Positions 1 to 11,969 of a DNA stretch of 64,000 nt are shown here, in pieces. Both the position numbers and the translations under genes were made by a program. The stretch's first letter is position 1, and every line of letters begins with the position of its first letter. The notes under the pieces were generated by a model that did not search any database, was not told the DNA's origin, and saw only the letters and a program-made list of their open reading frames with translations. The stretch comes from Drosophila pseudoobscura (lineage: Eukaryota; Arthropoda; Insecta; Diptera; Drosophilidae): positions 9,871,001 to 9,935,000 of the forward strand of contig NC_046681.1 of assembly GCF_009870125.1 (NCBI RefSeq), in the 5' to 3' direction.

Positions 1-1500
1 TGATTCCCATCCGTTCCCTCCTATCCCCTGCCGTCCCTACTCCATGGCTAAGCTACAAACGCATCTCTTGGTTGGAAAAGGCTGGTGCATCAGTGGGCGG
101 TGCATTTCAATTAACACCATTTTGGATCTATTATAATTTGCATTTACATAATAGTTGCGCTGCCTGCCGTGGGTTATTTAACCAGGAGATTCGCTAGCAT
201 ATATCTTGGGTCCGGTCGGTCCGTCTTATCTGTGACAGGTTTACTTACATTCAAGATAATGCCTACAACTAAATATAGCTTCAATTAAATGTTTCTTAGC
301 AATTGTATCACGCGCTCGGCAATGGTTTTTTGCAAAGGCTTCACTGTACGGTGTTCTGTACTGTCTGTGGCTTGCCAACAAGTTAATGACCCTATTTGTC
401 GACGTAATTGCATTGCAGTTTCCATTTTGTTTGGCTTTCTTTTGGTTTCTAGAATGTTGCAACAATGTACAAATTAATCGGGTGATATTTGCTTTTATAT
501 GTAAATTGGATTACATACATATATTGAAATGATTTATCATTCGTTTATCTGATAAATATACATTTTTATCTAGTACATAACTACATATGTATATATTTAT
601 TAAAAGCTTATCATCATTTGTATATAAATGTGTATTATTTAATAGATTCATTGTGCCAGTTCATTGATCTTAATAATTTTGCACAATATAAAATATAGTA
701 GCAAAACCCGTGACTCTTATGCAAATGTGTACGTGTGTGTATGCATGTAGATGAGTATGTATATCTGGAATATACAATCAGCTGTCCACATAACGAGCAG
801 TTAATAGCATCCACTTTTTAGATTTTCAAGATATACTTGCAGCTACATTGTGCATGTGAATTTTTCCAAAATATAAATAACAATTCCCCAAACATTACGC
901 GACAGCGGAACGATCGCGGGATTATCGATACGATATAACGATAGAGTTGAGATATTTTAATTCTTGAGCCTCTTGTAAAGCTGGTTACATGAGAAAATAC
1001 GTTTGCATTGGAAAGTGGCAATAGTTTGAGCTAATTTTGATACTATAATATATTATATTTTAACATGTTATTGACGCGGCATCTTTATGGTCAACTCGAG
1101 ACGCACAAGCGAATGCTGAACAAGAGAATGCTCGAGAATTGTACAACAAGAGTATACTTGTCGTCTGCATGAAGCCACAAATTGATGATCGACTATAGCT
1201 TCTACTGTATTTAGTAGATCAAACCCTTATCAAGCACCTATCTAATATAGGCTCTTAATTACGATTTAGACATTTCCTTGATAACGCGGCTTCAATCAAA
1301 TTAATGTTGAGAGGGCCCGTGACATGTTAATCTAGTGTTTATTACGCTCTAAACGAATCCATCAAAAAAGAAACAAGCACAGTGTCCCCCCCAACCAAAC
1401 GATTTGATAATAAACCAGTCGGTAGGGAAAGCAGACGGATGGAGGCTGCACTGTACTGTCCCGGTTGTTGACTTTAGTGAGAATATGTGCTAATTATACG
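1..1500. other. 5' flank upstream of aconitase
   Basis: AT-rich, non-coding in appearance. The short open frames at 241-477 and 818-1021 resemble nothing I recognise. The only clear structure is the CGATA/TATCGATA cluster at 923-943. The first exon of aconitase should lie somewhere here, but no first-exon donor stands out. An ATG at 1064 opens a short leader-like frame rich in Leu, Arg and Lys that stops at 1168; its only phase-0 donor is weak, so I did not use it. Confidence 0.5.
923..943. promoter_or_regulatory. DRE palindrome and CGATA cluster
   Basis: A perfect TATCGATA (923-930) is followed by two more CGATA words (931-935 and 939-943). TATCGATA is the DREF site of Drosophila housekeeping promoters, and clustered CGATA is the BEAF-32 motif. 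It lies about 600 bp upstream of the aconitase coding exon, so it is a plausible core promoter for that gene, though it could serve an unseen gene to the left. Confidence 0.5.
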
Positions 1501-1527
1501 ATGTACGATCTTGATCTGGTTTTTCAG

Positions 1528-3991
1528 GTGTGCAGGCTGGGCAAAAATGTTGTCAGCGAAACAGCGATGGTGCGCCAGTTCCATGCCTCCTGCTACTCGG
1601 CCTCGAAGGTGGCCCTGTCCAAGTTCGACTCGGACGTCTTCATGCCGTACGAGAAGCTGAACCAGCGACTGGATGTGGTTCGCAGTCGCCTCAATCGCCC
1701 GCTGACGCTGTCGGAGAAGGTGCTGTACTCGCATTTGGATGATCCCGCCAATCAGGATATTGAGCGCGGCACCTCGTATCTGCGCCTGCGTCCCGATCGC
1801 GTGGCCATGCAGGATGCCACTGCCCAGATGGCTCTGCTGCAGTTCATCTCGTCCGGCCTGAAGCGAGTGGCCGTGCCCTCGACGGTGCATTGCGATCACT
1901 TGATCGAAGCGCAGGTTGGTGGCGTTAAGGATTTGGCCCGCGCCAAGGATCTGAATCGCGAGGTCTACGATTTCCTGGCCAGCACCTGCGCCAAGTATGG
2001 GCTGGGCTTCTGGAAACCAGGCAGCGGTATCATTCATCAGATCATTCTGGAGAACTACGCCTTCCCCGGCCTCCTCATGATCGGCACTGACTCCCACACC
2101 CCCAATGGCGGCGGTCTGGGTGGACTCTGCATTGGAGTGGGCGGCGCAGATGCCGTCGATGTGATGGCCGACATTCCCTGGGAGCTCAAGTGCCCCAAGG
2201 TGATTGGTGTCCATCTCACGGGCAAGATCAGTGGGTGGACGTCCCCCAAGGACGTGATCCTGAAGGTGGCCGACATTCTGACCGTTAAGGGCGGCACTGG
2301 TGCCATCATTGAGTACCACGGCAAGGGCGTTGACCACATCTCCTGCACGGGAATGGCCACCATCTGCAACATGGGTGCTGAGATCGGTGCCACCACTTCG
2401 CTGTTCCCGTTCAACAAGCGCATGGGCGATTACCTGAAGTCCACCGGACGTGCTGGCATTGCCGCCGAGGCCCAGAAGTTCCAGTCAAAGATTTTGACGG
2501 CTGACAAGAACTGCGAATACGATGAGCTGATTGAGATCAATCTGGATACCCTGGAGCCGCATGTGAATGGCCCGTTCACCCCCGATCTGGGCCATCCCAT
2601 CAGCAAGCTTGGGGAAAACTCCAAGAAGAACGGCTACCCCATGGACATTCGTGTGGGTCTGATTGGCTCCTGCACGAACTCCTCATACGAGGATATGGGC
2701 CGTTGCGCCAGCATTGCCAAGGATGCCATGGCCCATGGCATCAAGTCGAAGATACCTTTCAATGTGACCCCCGGCTCGGAGCAGATCCGTGCCACCATTG
2801 AGCGAGATGGAATCTCGGAGGTGTTCGACAAATTCGGCGGTACTGTGCTGGCCAACGCCTGCGGGCCCTGCATTGGCCAGTGGGATCGTCAGGATGTGAA
2901 GAAGGGCGAAAAGAACACCATTGTCACGTCGTATAACCGTAACTTTACCGGACGTAACGATGCCAATGCGGCCACCCATTGCTTTGTGACCAGTCCCGAG
3001 CTGGTCACCGCCCTGTCGATTGCCGGTCGTTTGGACTTTAATCCGTTGACGGATGAACTTACCGGCTCCGATGGCAAGAAGTTCAAGTTGAAGGCCCCGT
3101 TCGGTGATGAGTTGCCCGCCAAGGGTTTCGATCCCGGTCAGGATACCTACACCGCTCCCCCAAAAGTGAGTATCCATTGAGATTTCTGTGCCCGTTTGGT
3201 TTTTCCTTTACATTTTCATGTTTTCTCACAGTCTGGCGACTCTGTTTCGGTTGCTGTGGATCCCAAGTCGCAGCGCCTGCAACTTCTGGAGCCCTTCGAC
3301 AAGTGGAACGGCCAGGATCTGACCGATCTTACCGTGCTGATCAAGGTCAAGGGAAAGTGCACCACTGATCACATCTCGGCGGCTGGTCCCTGGCTGAAGT
3401 ATCGCGGCCATTTGGACAACATCTCCAACAACATGTTCATTGGAGCCACAAATGCAGAGAATAATGAGATGAACAACATCAAGAACCAGCGCAATGGCTC
3501 CTGGGGCGGTGTACCCGATGTGGCTCGCGACTACAAGGCCAACAATGTCAAGTGGGTGGCCGTCGGTGATGAGAACTACGGCGAGGGTTCGTCCCGCGAG
3601 CATGCCGCTCTGGAGCCACGTCATCTTGGTGGCCGTGCCATCATTGTCAAGTCTTTTGCCCGTATCCACGAGACCAACCTGAAGAAGCAGGGTCTTCTGC
3701 CACTGACCTTTGCCAATGCCGCTGATTACGATAAGGTATGAGGGGCTTATCCATTCGATTTGAAGTGCCAAAAATAATCAAGATCTGTTTTTTTAATAGA
3801 TCCAACCCACAAGCAAGATTTCCCTGCTCAATTTGAACGACCTGGCGCCCGGCAAGCCCGTCGATTGCGAGATCAAGAACGGCGACAAGGTCGATAAGAT
3901 CAAGCTAAATCACACATTGAACGACCTGCAGATTGGATGGTTCAAGGCTGGTAGCGCTCTCAACCGCATGAAGGAGCTGGCCGCCCAATAA
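1528..3991 (+). CDS. mAcon1: mitochondrial aconitate hydratase (aconitase)
   Basis: Converts citrate to isocitrate via cis-aconitate in the mitochondrial matrix (TCA cycle). Visible exons are 1528-3165, 3232-3735 and 3800-3991, all joined in phase 0 with GT-AG introns; stop TAA 3989-3991. The visible protein is about 777 residues, close to the family's usual 780-790. The [4Fe-4S] ligands appear as the Cys of GSCTNSS (about 2667) and the two Cys of [10 protein letters not shown] (about 2850-2880); the substrate-binding [10 protein letters not shown] stretch lies near 3590. The first segment around MVRQFHAS looks like the end of a mitochondrial targeting peptide. An acceptor (tggtttttcag) ends at 1527, so the initiator Met is probably in an upstream exon I could not place; Met at 1567 is the first in-frame ATG of this exon. 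A poly(A) signal AATAAA is at 4380. The next-but-one gene is bur, as in D. melanogaster 39B. Confidence 0.96.
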
Positions 3992-4379
3992 ATGGCGCAC
4001 CTTGAACTTACTTAAGATCCCCCCGTATCCAAAACGATTCTGTTTACCCGATCCTATCAGATACCAGATAGGTGTAGACCCATACTCAGACACACAACGC
4101 AAGCAATCAAGTTTATGGTATTGTTATTCAATTTTTTTTCAAATTGTTTATAGATTTTTGTGCTATTTTAAAAAGTGAATGAACATGTAACCGAGCGAGA
4201 ATTAGAGAGAGTTTTATATACATACTTATAATTATACAAACATCTATTATTATTATTACTATTATTATTTTGTAATTCTTGCTTTGCAATGTTTCCTTCG
4301 ATATCGATTTTGATTATGTTTTGCGAACTTGTCTGAGCAGATCTGCAGATTGCGACGACTATGAAGACGATGAAGTGCG

Positions 4380-4385
4380 AATAAA
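4380..4385 (+). terminator. poly(A) signal of aconitase
   Basis: AATAAA about 390 bp after the aconitase stop, the first canonical hexamer in a 3' UTR-like AT-rich stretch. Confidence 0.5.
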
Positions 4386-4859
4386 ACTTAAAGTAAATAT
4401 ACGTATTGAACTGACTCTTTTATTTGAACCCGAAATCGGACAATAATCATCATAATCGCATCACCTGTCCTTGACTAAACTTTATTCACACAGGATTAAC
4501 TAATTGTATCAATTATACGATTTAAGAAGGTACCAAAGAGTTAATATTATTATAAACTATTGGAAAATAAAGCATAATAGCAAGAATGGTTCGAATTTCA
4601 CGGCCAGTATTTTTTGGAAAAGTTTTTAAACCTTTTGATTTACCTTAAAAACTTGTAATTTTTGATTTGTATAATAAAGCGTTATTTAAGAGTCGTTGAA
4701 AGTACAAAAGGTTATAGACTTTAAACAACATTATCGAAAAAAAAACGATATATGTCAAAATACAATTTTTTTTCTTTTATAGATGGATTAGATATAGATT
4801 TTATTTTTTTTTTTATTTCGATTTATTTTTAGCAATAGTCAAAATTCTCAACCCGAAAA

Positions 4860-5537
4860 ATGAGTTGTCATCGACATGTTGGTGCTCCCAAGAGAATCAC
4901 TTCCGCACCTATCGAACCAACCGCCTCACCTATAACTGTGAAGTCTCCAGAGCTCACGCGTAGAATGATGAAATATCTCAAGCTGATTGCTCTGTATAAA
5001 GACCACGAATGCCTGTGGCATCAATGCCATACGGATTTTTTCAATTTACCCTTGAGGGAGAAGGTCTGGCAGGAGATTGCCGGAAAGATGAAGAAAGGCT
5101 CAGATGCCGAGCAATGGAAGAACTTGATGTACAAGCTACGCTATAGTGTCGAACTGGAGCGTATACAACAGCAGGCGGCCAAGTTCCAACCGGATATAGA
5201 TCTGGCACCGAAACTGCAATACGGGGATAAAATGCAGTTCTTAAATCACATGTTTGACAGAAAATGGTGTAAATCTCCCTTTTGCACAAAGACTGTAAGT
5301 TGGAACGAATTCTTTTTTACAATTGAATAAGTCAGAATCTTCTTCCTATAGTCCACTCCACGTAGATCGGAATGCTTCATGCTGTTGTCTGACAGCACAG
5401 GTCTGACATCGTATGCCCGCAAGCTGAAGGCATTGGAAAACCTAAGGAACAAGTGCTCACCTTATGTACTCAGTCCCGAGGCCTTTCGCAAGGTGCAAAC
5501 ATTGCTGGAAGAAAGAGAATTGCCAGCCTACCCATAG
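4860..5537 (+). CDS. MADF-domain protein, small
   Basis: Two exons, 4860-5294 and 5352-5537, joined in phase 0, giving 206 residues. Residues about 38-100 form a MADF domain (Myb/SANT-like, from Adf-1): KYLKLIALYKDHECLW, then a spaced REKVWQEIAGKM and the closing WKNLMYKLR, with the conserved aromatic positions present. In flies such proteins are DNA-binding or chromatin-associated transcription factors. The C-terminal part (about 110-206) has no motif I recognise. The ATG follows an A-rich context and is the first Met of the frame. The stop TAG at 5535-5537 lies inside a sequence repeated twice more downstream (about 5641 and 5976) that also looks like a splice acceptor, so the C-terminus may be alternative. 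I do not know its orthologue. Confidence 0.85.
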
Positions 5538-6010
5538 GACCAGGGATACAAGAATAGAATGTCAACTTGACAAAGCCTTGAAATAGGTTTCGGTTTCGGC
5601 AACAGGAACAGAAAAAGACTACTTAAAGAAAGGTGACTTTCCAACCTACCCATAGGACCAAGCCAGGGAACAGAAATCCCACAATAGTGGGATTAGTCTG
5701 CGGGCCTCTATTAGTACCTACGACATTTACGATGATGATGATGAAGCTGACATTTTCGACAACTTCAACGAGCATTGCAGTACAACTTATGGAAATCTCT
5801 GCCGGTTTGGAAAATAGTTTTGGATGGGATCTTAATACATTAGGTTCAGGCGGTAGCCTGGGAGAGTGATGAAACCCTCCCAAGCTCACTTGGACCTATA
5901 GAAGGTCCGTTGTGGTGTTCTTAATACATTATTATTTGGAAAATATAAATTTATTAAATAGAGTAACTAGTCTCCAGCCTCACCATAGGACCAAAGCAGG
6001 GAAAGGACTG
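5525..6010 (+). repeat. three dispersed copies of CCATAGGACCA-type segment
   Basis: Copies begin at about 5525 (over the MADF stop codon), 5641 and 5976. Each reads roughly CCTACCCATAGGACCA followed by an AGGGA-like tail. Copies 1 and 2 also share the preceding 20-25 bases in degraded form. Each has a pyrimidine-rich run ending in TAG and looks like a 3' splice site. After copy 2 the frame stays open from 5656 to 5818 with an acidic stretch (a run of four GAT codons). Confidence 0.6.
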
Positions 6011-6906
6011 TCAGCGGTGCCATGATTAAATATTAAACGCATGTAAATCGCCTTTTCGTTTTATTACATTTTTCTTGTATCATCGTAATCGGGGTTTTTT
6101 TTATTGTTGTTTCTGGTGTTTTTGCCATTCTTTAAATATAGACGTTTTTATAACAATTCATAATTTTAGCTTACCATATATTTCTTGTTTCTATATTCTT
6201 ACAATTTGTTTGTTTTATTTATATTTTTCGTTTTCTGTTTTGCAAACACATGCCTTTCTTTTGCCTCGGAACACACTGCTGTTACAACTTTCAGAACTGG
6301 GACCATTTTGTATTTATTTAATATCTGTACGAATATATATATCATATCTATATATATATCATATATATTTCTTTATGTATATAACTAAAAATGCGTAATT
6401 TAATTGTTTTGTTTTACGTGTTTTTTTTTTTTGTTAGAGGAGGGGAGAGGCATTTCCTTTTCATAAAAGGAAGAAAACATGCAAATGTACATAATTAGTA
6501 TTTTTAGGGGGGGGGTGGGGCAAACAGTTTGCCTTTCCTTTTTGTTTTGCTTAATTCCGCATTAATTACAAACATTTATCGATATTAAGAACCTGATTTG
6601 TTGTTGTTTCAAAAGCGGGAACTATATAGTTGTATTTACGCTTCAGTTACTCTCCGCTCGTTTCACGTTTCTCTCTTAAAGGCAGCTCTCTATCGGGGGA
6701 GGATCAGAATCAGGATCGGTGTCGGGATCAGCTACCAAGCGTCGCTTTGCCTCAGGAGGCAAAACCGGATCGTTCGATCGATCATTTGCTTTTTTCCTAC
6801 TCTGAAGCTCCCGCATAGTACGGCTGCAACTGCTGCTCCTCTCTGGTGCTGTTATTGTTTCCTCTATTTCTATGAAATGGCTGTTGAAAGATTTGGTTTG
6901 AGCGCA
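5538..6906. other. 3' flanks between MADF gene and bur
   Basis: Convergent 3' ends. Besides the repeated segments to 6010, this is T-rich on the plus strand with (TA)n runs at 6330-6370, a poly-T run near 6421 and a poly-G run near 6508. It probably holds the bur 3' UTR (minus-strand AATAAA-like word near 6215). Open frames at 6075-6398 and 6598-7062 are low complexity or overlap the bur end and look like chance. Confidence 0.4.
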
Positions 6907-9650
6907 TCATTCCCACTCAGTGGTACCCGGCGGCTTGGCGGTCAAGTCGTAGAGTACCCGCGATATTCCATCCAGCTTGGTTATGTCGCGCACCATTTGA
7001 TTAAGGACCTATTAAAGAACAAGTATACAAATCAATCCTGTATCAAGAGTTCGAGTATGTAAAGATCCCACACTTACTTGCAATGGCAGTTGCACTGATC
7101 CAGGCACAGCCGGCACTCCAGTCATAAAATCGTTCGTTATGAAGGGACGCAGAACCACCGATCTTCTGCAGGAGGGCGTCCTATTGATGGGATCGCGATC
7201 AAAGTGCACGGGTATCAGAACGACAGGCATCTGTGAGATTTTCCTGTACAAGCCCGCTTGCATGATAATCTAAAAATATAAAATTATATAATATAATATA
7301 ATCTAAAATCATATAATCCGGATATTATGGATTGTGGATTCTCGTACCTCATTTGCAATGGCATCGGCTTGCCGGAGCTGCGACAACACCACCGTATTGA
7401 GGGTTGTGTGCGTTATGTCCGTGACCAGATACTGAACGGGCTCCCCAAAGATATAGCAAACCCTATTGACATTATGCAAAATACGCGGTATGATCTTTGC
7501 TAGGAAGAGCAGGTCCATCCAGTTGGGCTCTTGACTCGTAGACAGCCCCACCACGTAGCTGTAGCTGCGTTTGTCGCCTTGCACACCCACAGACCGGATG
7601 GGCAGCAGGGTAGCCTGGATCGTTGAGTTGGCAGAGATGCGCAGTAGCTCTATTTGTTCGGCCTCACTGGTGGCGCCCGTCACTCGATTTATGAGCGCAT
7701 GGTTCTTCTGCAGTTTGTTTTTATAGTCCACAATAACACGCACAATTACCTATAAAAAAAGTGCATTAGATATTGTGATCGAGTGTTGATTGAGCGGCTG
7801 GTACTTGCCTGAGTCTCTGAATAGTCCTTCTCCATGTAAGCCTCCTCGGCACACAGAACGCGGATGGCCAGACCGGGACCTGGGAAGGGTTGTCGCTCGA
7901 CTAGCTCTGGTGGCAGACCCAGATCATTGCCCAGATCTCGTACCTCATCCTTGTGAAAGTCGCACAGAGGCTCTACGACGCGTCCCGCATTGCGGAGTTC
8001 TCTGCAAAAAGGGTTTCCGATTGTTACGTGATGTTAAAGGATCAGGTGTAGAGATCTGTCTAACCTAATCAGATCCGTGTCATTGTGATGCGTTTTGATT
8101 GTTTCTGCATTCGTGCTGACCATATTCGATGCAGACTCAATTAGATCCGGCCTGAGGGTGCCCTGGGCGAGCATAACTTCTTCGGGTTTGAGTTTCAGAA
8201 AGGCCACCACATCGTTGGTCACCTTTACGAATATATCACCAATTATCTTGCGCTTCTCCTCGGGGTTGTAGGTCTGGCAGAGCATGGGCGTCTCAACGAC
8301 CGAATACTGGCCGGGTCGCTTCACTTGCGTGGTGCCCTTGAGGAACGTATAGCATTCCTTTCGCACAATCAAATCGATGCCGATTTCGCGCAACGAACGC
8401 TCCACCTTTTCACTTTCGTTCTTGCGCATGAAACCTGTGCATTGGATAAATATATATTCCATTGAGTTTATCTTTTAAACGAATGATTATGCCTACCATT
8501 ATCTACATGCACGGCAATTATTTGATTAGGGTATAGGGCACGGCGCAACAAGGCTGCACATACACTCGAATCCACACCGCCACTGACCAAGAGCTGCAAA
8601 TAGCAAGACATTTCAATTGGGGATTACGGTTTAAATGATTCTTTAAGGTATGGACAACCTACCAAGACTTTATTACTGCCCACTTTCTCTCGTATGTACC
8701 GTATGCACTCCTCCTTCCTGCTGCCCATTGTGAAGTTTGGCGTTAGTTCGCAGATTTCATAGAGGAAATTTGATAGCATCTGTTTGCCATTGATGGTTAG
8801 ATCCACCTCTGGATGGAACTGGACGCCATAGATGCGCAACACCTCGCTGTAGATGGCCGTGACGATGCGGTTCGTTGACCAACCCCCCACCTTTAGCTTC
8901 TCGCCCACTCGCTCCACGCTGTCCCCGTGGGTGAGCAGTACGGACTGTGTGCGACTGAGGCGGCTGTAAGAAAACGGATTTCCACATTAATAAAAGAAAC
9001 AAAATCTACAGTAAATGGTAGTTATTGTTAGGCCACGTGTAGATCAGTTTATAGACTGCTCTAAACTGAACTGTTCTTGGCTTAAAAGATTATTCTGGCA
9101 GCATTGTATCAGCATTCAATTAAGCTTAATCGATTTGAACACTTTCTTTTTGCTGCCATCGGATTGGGAGTTTCTCTAGGCTTTCGCTCACCTGAACAGC
9201 GGGCACGAGGTCTCAATCTCAATGTTCTGTTGGCCATCTTCCCGGACGTCCGTCTTGAGAACGCTGCCGCCAAACTCTTTGTTGATTAGCTGCATGCCAT
9301 AGCAAATTCCGAGCATGGGAATTTTCAGCTTAAACAGATCCGGATCGTACGTGGGCGCATCCTCGGCATACACGGAATTGGGACCGCCGGATATGATGAT
9401 GCCCCGATAGCCATTATTCCGTATCGTTGCCGCTGGTGTATCTAGGGGCAGTATATCCGACTCCACGAGCAGTTCCCGCACCTTGCGATCGATAACCTGT
9501 AAAGCAACAAGAAATATTTTGAGTACGGAATGTGGAACAAAGGAATGTCTTGACTCTTACCTTGCCGTACTGTGCTCCCGCATCCAGTATAACAATCTTA
9601 TCGTGCCGCAGGCCGTTCTCCGCTGTGCCCAGAAATATGCCTGAATTCAT
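6907..9650 (-). CDS. bur: GMP synthase (glutamine-hydrolysing)
   Basis: Last step of GMP synthesis: amination of XMP using glutamine and ATP, cytosolic. Nine coding exons on the minus strand: 9650-9561, 9496-9192, 8963-8663, 8593-8497, 8434-8065, 8001-7809, 7749-7348, 7269-7078 and 7008-6907; phases agree and give 683 residues, near the usual 690. The N-terminal class-I glutamine amidotransferase part has the nucleophile motif GICYGMQ (about 9300) and the GVQFHPE histidine-glutamate segment (about 8810). The ATP-pyrophosphatase P-loop SGGVDSS follows (about 8580), then [19 protein letters not shown] and the family terminus KPPGTTEWE. Met at 9650 is the first in-frame Met after an acceptor at 9669. 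The intron between 7808 and 7750 has a GC donor. A noncoding first exon probably ends at about 11280. Confidence 0.97.
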
Positions 9651-9668
9651 TTCTTTATCGTTGCAGCA

Positions 9669-11960
9669 CTGCAAAATGGAAAGGAGGATTGGAAGAAGTG
9701 TTCGATGTGATTATCAGATCTCGACTATCACTGGGTTAGCATTGCCCTGGGCGCTTTATATGCACCAGATCTGAGGCTGTAATCGAAGCAGAGACTACAA
9801 GGTTGCAAGCGGGCTGGGAGTTGGGGCTAGGGGCTAGAAGAGACGCTCACATACCGGTAATAGCTTGTGGAGCACTCGTAGAAACATTCAACATGCAGAA
9901 AGCCAGGGCAGACGCGACGCAGTGCATCCAACAGAGAGAAGGGAGAGACTCGACACAGACACGACACAATTCTACGATAGACAACAAACATTTCCATTCA
10001 TTTTCTACCATCAGAGGCAGGGCCAGCCCGGTTTATGGAAAAGTGAAAAGTGCACAGAATTTATGAGTGGGGCATCGAGTGGACGGGTGCAGTGCAGTGC
10101 AGTGCGGAGTATGGTGTGTGGAGTGTCGAGTGGAAACTCCAAGGCAGAAAACAAACAAAGCAAGAGGCGTCGCTAGTCTACTAAATGATTTTCACTCCTC
10201 CAGCAGCTGGTGATGGGGCAGTGGCGGATATGGATGACACGGCAATCTGATTATATATATATATATCTTTTTGTTCCTATGTTTCAAATAAAAACTTATA
10301 CACTGGCCCCCAGCAGCAGGAGGAGCAGGAAGCGAGGAGGGGGTGGCCCGCCTGCTGACCGCGACAGATGACATGCAGAACGCAAAAATGCCGAAAGAGC
10401 GTAATAGAGGAAGAGCAAGAGTGAGCGAGTGAGTGAGCACTAGAGAGAGAGAGGAAACTGGGTTGACAGGGGCGAGGTAGAACGAAAAACAGGGAGTGGG
10501 GCAATATGCCGATGAATGGCAAGAGCAAAAGAAAATATGCGCAGGGAAAATGTGTGTGCAAAAAAATGTGAAAAAGCGAAACTGCAATCATCGCCAATCG
10601 AAAATCTTTTGATTTTTTTTTTTGTTATTATTCTCTGGCAACTCTGCGTCTTTAGCCCTGTCCCCATCCCCCCTACCAAACTATACTCCTTGGGGCCAAA
10701 GGTGGTGCAGCATTAGGTCACTTGGTTGCGGCTGCGGCTGCTGCTGCTACTGCTGTGATGTAAGCCGAGTGCTGCTGTTCTTCTCCAGAGACAGAGACAA
10801 AGCTCTCGCTGGAATACATTTGATAAGGCCAACATGCAAAAGGTTATCAAGAAGCAGCAGCAACAACAACAACCTCGTGGCTGAATTGTAACTTAATATA
10901 ATGCACAGGCCCTCACTCACAGACACATGCTCACGCGCAAGCACACACAAGCACACGTGAGGTATGGAGACGACACACACGGCAGAGGTAGGCCCGCCAC
11001 CGCCTGAAGCGGCGCTTATAACCACAAAATGGCCACGAGAAAGATGTTTGCAAATAAATCTGCTTGAAAATGGGCAATGTAATAGCCTGGCCTGGCTTGG
11101 CGATGTGGTTAAAGCGGAGATTGCACATGCACTGGAGGAGAGAGGTGTGGTGTGGGCAATGGGCGTCGTGTAGGTGGTGGGACCAAAAGCAAATGCTGCG
11201 CCGCATGGTAATAATTGAAGGTGCGCTCGGTGGAGTGTGACAAAAGCGGTAGATGGGGACAGGGCTGGGATCCTTACCTGCTCAATGTCGTCGTCGCAGA
11301 GTCGTGGCCCAGGAAGTCACTAATGATCAGGTGGGGTGGGGGAAATTAGTGGAAAACTTTATTCCTAAACACTAGGTGAGAGATCCGTTGTTAGCGGTCC
11401 CCTGTTTTTTTTCATGCACTCTTTTTGTACTTTTTCTCTTTTCTGGACAGCGTTCGCGCCGCAAATGTACTTTAAACGATTCTCACAGGCTCGGGCCCTT
11501 TGACGGCAACGATTTCGGGCCGCTTTTGCTTGTGTTTTTTGCAATTTTCGCAATTTTTTTTCGTGATTTCACGCCGAAAGATGACTTATTTGACGAGCAG
11601 TATGACCGGATCTTGAGTGCAAAAATATACCTGGATTTTCGCAAATATTCACACCAAACGTACTGATTTGCCCTATTAAATTAAGTTACAGTAAAAATAA
11701 CGTTAAATTTTGTGTGTGCTCCATATATGAAAACGAATTATTGTGTTTATTACGGAAAGGAATCAAATTTTGTTTAAATCTAGTAGTAAAAAAACAACTG
11801 CATCTGCATCGTGACAGCTGTACTGACACAGTATTTTTTTTTGGTATTTCAGCGTGAGCGTGTTGCAGCCACACTTAGCCCGCCAAAAGTGTTTAGTTTG
11901 CGCTCGTTTTGGAATTTTTCAGAAAGTTTTTATTAATAACGTGATTGCATAGTAGGCAGA
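9669..11960. other. bur 5' intron, probable first exon and Mcm10 promoter region
   Basis: No coding gene seen. A consensus donor on the minus strand (CATTGAGCAG|GTAAGG) lies at 11280/11279, so bur probably has a noncoding exon 1 just right of it and a 1.6-kb first intron. The intron carries CAG/CTG and CAA runs (10730-10880), GAGA-type runs (10430-10455) and a (TA)n run (10252-10266). The E2F-like site of Mcm10 is at 11879. All open frames here are short and repeat-driven. Confidence 0.45.
11879..11888 (-). promoter_or_regulatory. E2F-like site upstream of Mcm10
   Basis: The minus strand reads TTTTGGCGGG, a full match to the E2F consensus TTTSSCGS, about 82 bp upstream of the Mcm10 ATG. E2F activates S-phase genes, which fits a replication factor. 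The link is inferred from sequence and position. Confidence 0.5.
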
Positions 11961-11969
11961 CCAAATCAA

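Noticed and set aside
1474-2337. 287-residue minus-strand frame over aconitase
   Set aside because: Shadow of the strongly codon-biased aconitase exon.
6598-7062. 154-residue plus-strand frame
   Set aside because: Overlaps the last bur exon in antisense and has no family resemblance.
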